Source of the DNA: Elusimicrobiota bacterium
Lineage (GTDB): Bacteria; Elusimicrobiota; Elusimicrobia; UBA1565; UBA9628
Direction: 5' to 3'
Length of the DNA: 64,000 bases
Assembly (NCBI GenBank): GCA_016218545.1
Contig: JACRDQ010000042.1
Location: forward strand, 1 to 64,000
The position numbers and the translations under genes were made by a program. Below the pieces are notes generated by a model. The model searched no databases. It saw nothing but the letters and a program-made list of their open reading frames with translations, and had not been told where the DNA came from. This document shows positions 7,645 through 14,131 of the stretch, one piece after another (the stretch's first letter is position 1; the number at the start of each line of letters is the position of its first letter).

Positions 7645-9138
7645 GTGAAAAAGTTCTACATCACCACGCCCCTGTACTACGTCAACGCCGCCCCCCACAT
7701 CGGCCACGCCTACTGCACGGTCGCGGCCGACGTGCTCAACCGCTACATGAAGGGACAGGGCCGCGAGTCCTTCCTGCTGACCGGCACGGACGAGCACGGC
7801 TCCAAGATCGAAGCCGCGGCCCTCGCCGCGGGCATGACGCCCAAGGCGTGGGCGGACGAGTACGCCGAGAAATTCCGCGACCTCTGGAAGCACCTCGACG
7901 TCCAGTACGACGATTTCATCCGCACCACCGAGCCCAGGCACGAGGAGTGCGTCCAGAAGGTCTTCACCGCGCTCCAGGAGAGCGGCGACATCCACAAGGG
8001 GCGCTACGAGGGCTTCTACTGCGTCTCCTGCGAGACCTACTTCACGGCCGTCGAGGCCCCGGACAAGGACGGAAAGCGGTACTGCCCCAACACGGACTGC
8101 GGCAAGCCCCTCCAGGTGGTGGCGGAGGAGAGCTACTTCTTCAAGCTCTCCAAGTACGGCAAGGCCCTCCTCGACCTCTACCGCGCCAAGCCCGGCTTCC
8201 TGAGCCCCAGCCACCGCGCCAACGAGATCATCCGTTTCGTGGAGGGCGGCCTCCAGGACATCTCCATCTCCAGGACCAAGGTCAAGTGGGGCGTGCCGGT
8301 CCCGGGCGACCCGGGGCACACGGTCTACGTCTGGTTCGACGCCCTGATCAACTACATCAGCGCCCACGGCTGGGGCCGCGACCCCCAGGCCTTCGCCGCG
8401 GCATGGCCCGCGGACGTGCACATGGTGGGCAAGGAGATCTACCGGTTCCACGCCGTGATCTGGCCCGCCATGCTCATGGCCCTCAAGGTCGAGCCGCCCT
8501 CCATGGTCTTCGCCCACGGCTGGTGGACCGTGGCCGGGCAGAAGATGGGCAAGTCCCTGGGCAACTTCGTCGACCCCCGCGATGTCACCCGGGACTACGG
8601 CGTGGACGCCTTCCGCTACTTCCTCCTGCGGGAGGTCCCGTTCGGCAACGACGGCGACTACTCCCCGGAGTCCATGCGCAAGCGCTACAACGCGGACCTC
8701 GCCAACGACCTGGGCAACCTCCTCAGCCGCGTGGTGCAGATGGTGGACAAGTATCTCGACGGACAACTCCCCCGCGGCACCGACTTGAGCAAGGCCCCGC
8801 AGGCCTCCCGGCTCTCCTCTGAGGCCGGGGCCTTCGGCGCGGCCATGAGGAAGCTGGCCTTCTCCGATGCGCTCGCCATCGCCTGGGCCGGCGTCGGCCG
8901 CCTCAACGGCCACGTCAACGCCACTGCGCCCTGGGCCCTGGCCAAGACCGACATGGACAAGACCCGCGAGATCCTCTGCGACCTGGTGATTTCGCTGCGC
9001 ATCATCGCGGGCTGGATCGAGCCGTTCATGCCCCAGACCGCGGCCAAGATGCAGTCCCAACTGGGCGTGCGCCGGTTCCCGGACGGCCCTCCCGCGGAGA
9101 AGATCTCGAAGGGACCGCCCCTGTTCCCCAGGAAATAG
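7645..9138 (+). CDS. metG: Methionyl-tRNA synthetase
   Basis: This 497-residue enzyme charges tRNA-Met. The class I signature HIGH is at residues 18-21 and KMGKS at about 300-304. The connective-peptide zinc site shows CVSC...CPNTDC. The start is GTG at 7645, supported by GAAGGAAG 4-12 bases upstream. The protein stops after the anticodon-binding helical domain and lacks the C-terminal EMAP/tRNA-binding extension found in longer MetG proteins, as is normal for ~500-residue forms. It follows holB closely and precedes the glycosyltransferase gene by one base. Confidence 0.95.
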   Translation: MKKFYITTPLYYVNAAPHIGHAYCTVAADVLNRYMKGQGRESFLLTGTDEHGSKIEAAALAAGMTPKAWADEYAEKFRDLWKHLDVQYDDFIRTTEPRHEECVQKVFTALQESGDIHKGRYEGFYCVSCETYFTAVEAPDKDGKRYCPNTDCGKPLQVVAEESYFFKLSKYGKALLDLYRAKPGFLSPSHRANEIIRFVEGGLQDISISRTKVKWGVPVPGDPGHTVYVWFDALINYISAHGWGRDPQAFAAAWPADVHMVGKEIYRFHAVIWPAMLMALKVEPPSMVFAHGWWTVAGQKMGKSLGNFVDPRDVTRDYGVDAFRYFLLREVPFGNDGDYSPESMRKRYNADLANDLGNLLSRVVQMVDKYLDGQLPRGTDLSKAPQASRLSSEAGAFGAAMRKLAFSDALAIAWAGVGRLNGHVNATAPWALAKTDMDKTREILCDLVISLRIIAGWIEPFMPQTAAKMQSQLGVRRFPDGPPAEKISKGPPLFPRK

Positions 9139-9139
9139 C

Positions 9140-10207
9140 ATGACCGCCCCGACCTCCGCCCCGGCCAGGGCCGAGCTCGGGGCTCCGCGCGCCGTCCTCG
9201 ACGCCGCGGCCGTCATCCTAGCCTCCAGGCCCGAGTCCCTGGCGCGCTGCCTCGAGAGCCTCGCCCGGCAGGAGGGGGCCGCGCCTTTCGAGACCGTCCT
9301 CGTGCTCAACGGCCGCCAAGACGCGTGCGCCGCGGTCGCCCGCCGCTTCCAGGGGAGGCTCCCGGGCCTGGCGATCCTGCCCGCCGGAGGGCTCTCCCTG
9401 GGCGAGGGCCGCAACAGGGCCGTGCGGCTGGCCCGCAGCCGCTGGCTGGCCTTCTTCGACGACGACGTCGCCCTTCCGCCGGGCTACTTCAGCCTGCTTG
9501 CCAGGACCCTGGACCGCCATCCGGACGCGGCCGCGGTCGGAGGTCCTGACCGGACCCCGGCAGGAAGCGCCCTCTTCCAACGCTGCGTCGGCCATGTCCT
9601 GGACTCGGCCCTGGGCTCCGGCCCTATCCGGCGGCACGGCCGGGGATTCCCCTGCGAGACCTGGACGGACGACCGCGGCCTCATCCTCTGCAACCTAGTC
9701 TTCGACCGCAGAGCCCTCGAAGCGTCGGGCCTCGGCTTCGACGAGACCCTGGTCCGCAACGAGGAGAACCTGCTCTTGGCGCAGCTCCTCGCCAGGGGCC
9801 GGCGCGCCCTGCACGCTCCGGGTCTCTTCGTCTTCCACGAGCGCAGGCCGGGGCTTGCGGGCTTTGCCCGGCAGTGCTTCCTCTCCGGCTGGGGCAGGGC
9901 GCAGATGAGCCTCAAGCGGCCCGGCTCCCTGCGCCTCTTCCACCTCGGCCCCCTGATCCCTGCAGCCTGCCTGTTGGCGGTCCCGCGCGTCCCTGAAGCG
10001 GCCCTCCTCGCCCTGGCCGCCTATGCCGCGGCCAGCGCAGCCAACGGCCTCTCCGTGCTGGCCCGCCAACAGGAGGAGCCGGGCTCGGCCTTGACCTGGC
10101 TCACGATCCTGGCTCCGATCGCGCATCTCTGCTACGCCGCGGGCCTGGCAGCCGGGACCCTGGACTGCCTGGCCTTCCGGAGCCGCAGGCGAGGCGCGCG
10201 CACATGA
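9140..10207 (+). CDS. Family 2 glycosyltransferase with C-terminal membrane segments
   Basis: 355 residues. A GT-A fold is indicated by VILASRPESLARCLESLARQ near the N-terminus, the GEGRNRAVRLARSRW helix and the metal-binding FFDDD at about residue 109. A later NEENLLLAQLLARG corresponds to the catalytic-base region. Residues ~265-345 contain hydrophobic stretches that suggest membrane association. The acceptor and sugar are unknown. It begins one base after metG and overlaps the next gene by 4 bases (ATGA), so it is coupled to the HprK-like and LssY-like genes. That three-gene module may modify a cell-surface molecule. Confidence 0.75.
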   Translation: MTAPTSAPARAELGAPRAVLDAAAVILASRPESLARCLESLARQEGAAPFETVLVLNGRQDACAAVARRFQGRLPGLAILPAGGLSLGEGRNRAVRLARSRWLAFFDDDVALPPGYFSLLARTLDRHPDAAAVGGPDRTPAGSALFQRCVGHVLDSALGSGPIRRHGRGFPCETWTDDRGLILCNLVFDRRALEASGLGFDETLVRNEENLLLAQLLARGRRALHAPGLFVFHERRPGLAGFARQCFLSGWGRAQMSLKRPGSLRLFHLGPLIPAACLLAVPRVPEAALLALAAYAAASAANGLSVLARQQEEPGSALTWLTILAPIAHLCYAAGLAAGTLDCLAFRSRRRGART

Positions 10208-11265
10208 GCGTGACCGTCCGGTCCGCGGCGCGGGTCCTGGACCTCGACTTCCACGGCGCCGCCGTCTCGGTCCTCTGCCAAGACAGCGACCTCGTCGAGC
10301 GCCTGGCCAGGGACTTCGCGTACTTCATCCTGCCGGACAGCCGGCGGAGCGGGGGCACGGCCGCGGACTCCGTCCTGGAGGTCCGCGTGGAGCCGGTCCC
10401 GCAGGACAGGCTGCCCAGGGGACAGGGACTCTCCTGGCGCTCAGCCCGGATCTCCACGAAGGGCTCGGTCAGGAGCGTGGACTACGGAGGGCAAGCCCTG
10501 CTCGTCTACGACCTCGCGGCGGAGCGGGGAACGCTCTGTGGGCCTGACCGGGACCTCCTCCACGAACTCGCCTATCTCGCGGTCCTCTCCCGCGCAGGAG
10601 ACCTGCTCGACGGCCAAGGCCTGCATCGGGCTCATGCCCTGGGCTTCTCCTTCCGGGGGAGGGGCGGCCTGCTCTTCCTGCCCATGAACGGAGGCAAGTC
10701 CAGGCTGGCCCTCGAGCTCCTGAGCCGGCCGGGCTTCGCGCTCCTCTCGGACGACCTCCCCCTCATCGAGGCTCACGGCCGGACCCTGAGGGCCTTTCCC
10801 CTGAGGCTGGGACTGCGGGGCTCGGATGCAGCCGGCATCCCGGAGAGCTTCGTGCGGACCTTCAAGCGCAGGCGCTTCGGGGTCAAGCGCCTCGTAGACG
10901 TCGCGTACTTCCAGGACCGCATCGCTGACCGGGCTCCGCTGGACTGGATCTTCGTGGCCAGCCGGAACGGAGCCCAGGCCCCTTCTCTCGTGCCCTGCTC
11001 CAAGCCGGAGGCCGCTTCCAGCCTCCTGGCCCCGGTCGTGCTCGGGCTGGGCCTTCCCCAGGTCCTGGAGCTCATGCTCCCCCCTCCGCCCTTCATCCCC
11101 GGAAGCCTCAGACTGGCGCGGATCGCGGGCCGGCGTCTTGCGGCCTGCCTGAGAGCGGCCGAGCAAGCCGAATGCTCGCGCCTGCGCCTCTGCGACGACC
11201 CGGCCGCCAACGCCGATCTCATGGCCGCGTATCTGGAGGCTGACCTCTCCAAGCGCTCGCCATGA
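10204..11265 (+). CDS. HPr kinase-like P-loop protein
   Basis: 353 residues. A P-loop variant, LPMNGGKSRLALELL (G-K-S at about 164-166), is followed ~20 residues later by LLSDDLPLI, the Walker B-like S-D-D seen in HprK/HprK-related proteins. The N-terminal 150 residues correspond to the variable domain of HprK-related proteins. Relatives usually sit in peptide-modification or exopolysaccharide loci rather than in the phosphotransferase system. There is no HPr gene nearby, so HPr is an unlikely target. A second HprK-like gene at 58032 has a more canonical P-loop and lies in a RiPP operon. This one is coupled by 4-base overlaps to a glycosyltransferase and an LssY-like gene. The substrate is unknown. 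Confidence 0.65.
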   Translation: MSVTVRSAARVLDLDFHGAAVSVLCQDSDLVERLARDFAYFILPDSRRSGGTAADSVLEVRVEPVPQDRLPRGQGLSWRSARISTKGSVRSVDYGGQALLVYDLAAERGTLCGPDRDLLHELAYLAVLSRAGDLLDGQGLHRAHALGFSFRGRGGLLFLPMNGGKSRLALELLSRPGFALLSDDLPLIEAHGRTLRAFPLRLGLRGSDAAGIPESFVRTFKRRRFGVKRLVDVAYFQDRIADRAPLDWIFVASRNGAQAPSLVPCSKPEAASSLLAPVVLGLGLPQVLELMLPPPPFIPGSLRLARIAGRRLAACLRAAEQAECSRLRLCDDPAANADLMAAYLEADLSKRSP

Positions 11266-12014
11266 GAAAGCCCCTGGCCGCGGCGGGGGTCCTCTTCCTC
11301 GCGGCTCTTGGCGGGGCGTTCTTCAGCGACCTCCTCTTCCCGCTGGACCCCGGGACCCTCTCCAGCCGCCCGGTCTCGAGGGCGGAGGCCGCTTCCTGCC
11401 TCAAGCTCCTGGCGGGCCGCAACGAAGGCCGGGGCGGCCGTGAGGGCGACCCCTGGAACCTGGCGTTCTGGGGCACGGCCGAGGACGTGCGCCATGCCCT
11501 GGCCCTGGCCGGCTGGACCGAAGTCCCCCTCAGCCTGGGCAAGAGCCTGCGGGCCGGGACCGCGGAGCTCCTCTCCGGCAGTCAGCTCAGGCGCTTCCCG
11601 CCCTTCAACCTCTACCGGTTCCTCTCGCGGAACCAGGACATGAACTGGGCCGTCATAGACCGCCCCCTGGTCTCCAGGCACCACTTCAGGCTCTGGCGCA
11701 CGGGCTTCACGGACCCGGAGGGCCGCGAGCTCTGGTGGGGGTCGGGGAACCGCGACCTCGCGATCCGCTGGCGCGACCTCTCCCATCGGCCGGACCCGGA
11801 CATGGACTCGGAGCGCGCTTTCATCGCGAGCACGCTGGGAAGGAAAGTCCCGGGCGTGAAACTGTCCTTGGTGCGGCTGCCCCAGATCCCCCTGAGCGGG
11901 GAGAACGACAAGGGCTACGCCTTCAGGACGGACGGGCGGGTCCTGCTGGTGGAACTGCCTGTCCAGGGGAGAGCAGGCCCGTCAGACGCCCCACCCACAG
12001 CGCGGGACCGGTGA
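11262..12014 (+). CDS. LssY C-terminal domain protein
   Basis: 250 residues. An N-terminal hydrophobic segment (about residues 5-25) suggests a signal anchor. The middle matches the LssY_C family pattern: LAFWGTAEDVRHALALAGW, then RFPPFNLY (family members have a proline-rich LPR-like segment here), then RHHFRLWRTG, LWWGSGNRDLAI, and HRPDPDMDSERAFI. Family members were named from a putative type I secretion locus of Legionella; their biochemical role is not established. The start overlaps the HprK-like gene by 4 bases. The 3' end overlaps the converging pssA gene by 92 bases. Confidence 0.7.
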   Translation: MRKPLAAAGVLFLAALGGAFFSDLLFPLDPGTLSSRPVSRAEAASCLKLLAGRNEGRGGREGDPWNLAFWGTAEDVRHALALAGWTEVPLSLGKSLRAGTAELLSGSQLRRFPPFNLYRFLSRNQDMNWAVIDRPLVSRHHFRLWRTGFTDPEGRELWWGSGNRDLAIRWRDLSHRPDPDMDSERAFIASTLGRKVPGVKLSLVRLPQIPLSGENDKGYAFRTDGRVLLVELPVQGRAGPSDAPPTARDR

Positions 12015-12777
12015 GCGCGTAGATGACGCTGGCCACGAAGAGCACGGTCTGCGGGTAGACGAAGAACAGGAACCCGCCCCCGGCCCCTCCCAGCAGCACG
12101 AGCACGTTCCTCGGAGGGAAGACCCCTCCCTGGGCTTCGTCCTCGTCGCCGAGCTCGTGGCGCTGCCAGAGCGACCCGGCCTTGAAGGCCGCGAAGGGGA
12201 TGGTCGAAACCATGAGGAAGGAGATGAGCACCACCATCACGGGCGCAAGGGCGTAAAGCAGGGGGAGCTGGTTCATGAGGGGCTTCCAGGTATGCGCGGG
12301 CTTGCCCTGCTCCACGATCTGGTAGAGCAGGATGAAGGAGGCCAGGACCGAGGCCCCGGCAGGGATGGGCAGGCCCGTGAAATGCGTCTTGCTCCCGCCC
12401 GAGTCGTGCACCAGGGCGTTGAACCGGGCAAGCCTCAGTCCCCCGCACATGGCGAAGAGGAAGGCCATGAAGGAGCCCCAGACCCCGTAGTCCTTCAGGG
12501 TGAAGGCGAACATCATGTGCGCGGGCGCGATGCCGAAGGTGAGGAAGTCCGCCAGGGAGTCGATCTCGATGCCGAAGGTGGATTCCCCGTGCACGAGGCG
12601 CGCCACCCTGCCGTCGAGGATGTCGAAAACGATGCCCAGGAAGATGGCCCACGCCGCGGCCGAGAGTTCCATGCGGTGAGAGGCCATGAGCGCGTAGAAG
12701 CCGCAGGCCATGTTCCCGATCGTGAAGAACGACGGGGCCAGGAGCCGTCCGGAGCGCTTCAGGGCTTGCTTGTCCAT
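11923..12777 (-). CDS. pssA: CDP-diacylglycerol-serine O-phosphatidyltransferase
   Basis: This 284-residue membrane enzyme makes phosphatidylserine from CDP-diacylglycerol and serine. The CDP-alcohol phosphotransferase signature is complete in residues ~50-75 (DGRVARLVHGESTFG...D...D). Several hydrophobic helices follow. The start is the ATG at 12777, which begins MDKQALKRSG just before the first helix. The in-frame extension upstream only reads through psd. The start overlaps the psd end by 19 bases, so the two steps of phosphatidylethanolamine synthesis are coupled. The 3' end overlaps the converging LssY-like gene by 92 bases. Confidence 0.92.
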   Translation of the reverse strand: MDKQALKRSGRLLAPSFFTIGNMACGFYALMASHRMELSAAAWAIFLGIVFDILDGRVARLVHGESTFGIEIDSLADFLTFGIAPAHMMFAFTLKDYGVWGSFMAFLFAMCGGLRLARFNALVHDSGGSKTHFTGLPIPAGASVLASFILLYQIVEQGKPAHTWKPLMNQLPLLYALAPVMVVLISFLMVSTIPFAAFKAGSLWQRHELGDEDEAQGGVFPPRNVLVLLGGAGGGFLFFVYPQTVLFVASVIYALTGPALWVGRLTGLLSPGQAVPPAGPARPS

Positions 12778-13403
12778 TCTCCCACCACCGTGATCCCTCC
12801 CGCCACCCGGTCGCCGGGCTTGACCACGCACTTGGCCGAAGCCGGCATGCGCACGGCCACCTGCGAGCCGAAATGGATGATGCCGTAGCGCTGGCCGGTT
12901 GAGAGCTTGTCTCCGGGCTTGACCCAGCACTCGATGCGCCGGGCCACGATGCCCGTGATCTGCTCGACCGTGACCGGCTCGCGTCCGCCTTCGGGCTTAA
13001 GGCGCAGCTCCACCCGGAAATTGGACTTGGCGTCGTCCTTCATCGCGGGAAGGAAGGAGCCGGCGTGGCGCTCCACCTGCTCCACCATGCCCGCGCAGGG
13101 GACCCGCTGGACGTGGACGTCGAAGATGGAGAGGAAGATCCGCAGGACCGTGCCGCCCGAGCCCTCGCTGCCGACGCTCAGCACGACCCCGTCGCCGGGC
13201 GCGTAGAGCTTGTCCGGGTCCGCGGGCAGGATGCGCTCCGGGTCCCTGAAGAAATAGGCGCAGAAGAGCACGAAGAGCCCGGCCAGAAACTCGATGAGGA
13301 CCCCGAAGGCGTTGCTCACCGCGAACCCCGAGATCACCCAGCCGATGAAGACCACCCCGACGCCGATGGCCATGTACTTCGGTCCTGGTCTGGCTATTCT
13401 CAT
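12759..13403 (-). CDS. psd: Phosphatidylserine decarboxylase proenzyme (short form)
   Basis: 214 residues. It decarboxylates phosphatidylserine to phosphatidylethanolamine. Two N-terminal hydrophobic segments (about 10-50) anchor it. The catalytic parts show YFFRDPER, LYAPGDG, FDVHVQRVP and the self-cleavage site HFGSQV, where the Ser of GS becomes the pyruvoyl group. The length matches the short archaeal/bacterial class rather than the ~300-residue E. coli type. It lies upstream of pssA on the same strand and downstream of tRNA-Leu. Confidence 0.93.
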   Translation of the reverse strand: MRIARPGPKYMAIGVGVVFIGWVISGFAVSNAFGVLIEFLAGLFVLFCAYFFRDPERILPADPDKLYAPGDGVVLSVGSEGSGGTVLRIFLSIFDVHVQRVPCAGMVEQVERHAGSFLPAMKDDAKSNFRVELRLKPEGGREPVTVEQITGIVARRIECWVKPGDKLSTGQRYGIIHFGSQVAVRMPASAKCVVKPGDRVAGGITVVGEWTSKP

Positions 13404-13427
13404 AAAAAGACTCTTTCCCCCACAGCT

Positions 13428-13455
13428 GCATCCCTCCCCTTATAGGGAGGGATGC
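13428..13455 (-). terminator. Hairpin between tRNA-Leu and psd
   Basis: GCATCCCTCCC and GGGAGGGATGC form a perfect 11-bp stem with a 6-base loop. On the minus strand it begins 4 bases after the tRNA 3' end and probably terminates or processes the tRNA transcript. No immediate T-run is present. Confidence 0.6.
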
Positions 13456-13459
13456 GGCT

Positions 13460-13543
13460 TGGGCAGGGAGGGATTTGAACCCACACGCCCTTGCGGGCAG
13501 CGGATTTTAAGTCCGCTGCGTCTGCCAGTTCCGCCACCTGCCC
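13460..13543 (-). tRNA. tRNA-Leu (anticodon UAA)
   Basis: Reading the minus strand, acceptor strands GGGCAGG and CCTGCCC pair perfectly, with discriminator A. The anticodon arm is GCGGA-CTTAAAA-TCCGC, giving anticodon TAA. A long variable arm (GCCC-GCAA-GGGC) marks a class II tRNA, as expected for leucine. The T-arm carries GGTTCAAATCC with one T-T mismatch in its stem. CCA is not encoded. Its 5' half, from the anticodon loop outward, is duplicated at 17569-17606, which marks a genomic-island boundary. Confidence 0.95.
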
Positions 13544-13567
13544 TTCGCCGTAGATTTAAGCATTTTT
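13505..13567. repeat. Island boundary repeat, left copy (attachment-site-like)
   Basis: A 63-base segment runs from the anticodon loop of tRNA-Leu through its 5' end and 24 bases beyond. It recurs at 17569-17630 in the same orientation. The tRNA part is identical apart from one missing G in the right copy. The outer 24 bases are also clearly related, both ending in AAGCATTTTT. Confidence 0.85.
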
Positions 13568-13649
13568 CATGATTTTGGAAGGCCGGCTTTTGCCGACCGC
13601 AGGGGAAACGTAGGGGAATCTTGCAGGTTCTCCCTCCCAAGGAGCTGGA

Positions 13650-13784
13650 TCATGCTCCTGCGGACACCTCGGTGACGTGGCTGTACCGCTGGACCATAAG
13701 CAGGGTCGAGTATCCAAGGTACTCCTGGACCGTCCTCAAGTCGGCCCCTTTCTTGACCAGAAATGCCTCGAATGATATACTCAT
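13650..13784 (-). pseudogene. Tyrosine recombinase (integrase), C-terminal remnant
   Basis: On the minus strand a 44-codon frame contains AFLVKKGADLRTVQEYLGYS followed shortly by VQRYSHVT and a stop. This matches the end of phage-type tyrosine recombinases: the Gly-Ala-Asp-(Leu/Ile)-Arg-x-Val-Gln-x-x-Leu-Gly-(His/Tyr)-Ser block, then the nucleophile in RYSHVT. The canonical His of LGHS is Tyr. Nothing upstream encodes the RHTF box or the N-terminal domains, so the gene is truncated. Its position beside the tRNA target is what is expected for an integrated element. Confidence 0.8.
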
Positions 13785-14131
13785 TTCTGAGGTGTTTTCC
13801 CAGGAGGCGATTCGACGAAACAAGAGAAACGCATCAAGGCCAAGTCCTCCAAAAGTTGCACTCGCAAGACAAGAATCATCTCAAAATGTGCTGTTGACAT
13901 CGACAACACGAACACCTGGAGCCTCGATTCGGCAGAGCGCGGCGGTATTCATTGACGTTGGGCTAGTTCCGCCGACGACGGCAAAGGTCCCTCTTTTCAT
14001 CGTTTGTTGATTCATTGAGGACCGCCGGCATTTTATTGTTGCCGGCGTATTGTCCTCGCTTTTTTGTTGCCCAACGAAGTGACGTTATCCTAGCGCGACC
14101 ATCAATGGTCATGCCGAGAGCGAGGTGACCG
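13785..14131. other. Island spacer without a convincing gene
   Basis: This stretch is less GC-rich than its surroundings. A plus-strand open frame crossing it (13621-14010) has no recognisable protein features and runs over the integrase remnant, so it is not called. The only structured element is the T-run hairpin at 14017-14065. The rest is probably eroded island DNA. Confidence 0.5.
14017..14065 (+). terminator. Intrinsic terminator or attenuator upstream of aspS
   Basis: GAGGAC-CGCCGGCA and TGCCGGCG-(TATT)-GTCCTC pair into a two-part stem followed by six Ts (14060-14065). It lies about 67 bases before the aspS start with no clear gene upstream. It could end a lost gene or act as an attenuator in the aspS leader. 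No T-box consensus was found. Confidence 0.6.

Noticed and set aside
7486..9414. Long minus-strand open frame opposite metG
   Set aside because: It mirrors metG in the complementary frame of GC-rich DNA, with low-complexity Val/Gly/Ala/His content and no domain. The same reasoning applies to long antisense frames opposite hcp, the octaheme gene and the coiled-coil gene.
10204..11265. True HPr kinase/phosphorylase of the sugar phosphotransferase system
   Set aside because: The P-loop is atypical, the HprK C-terminal signature is not evident, and no ptsH or other PTS gene is nearby.
13621..14010. Plus-strand 129-codon open frame
   Set aside because: It has no recognisable motif, runs antisense across the integrase remnant and ends in eroded island DNA; probably chance.
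14017..14131. T-box riboswitch upstream of aspS
   Set aside because: No T-box consensus sequence or specifier stem could be recognised; only the terminator-like hairpin is clear.
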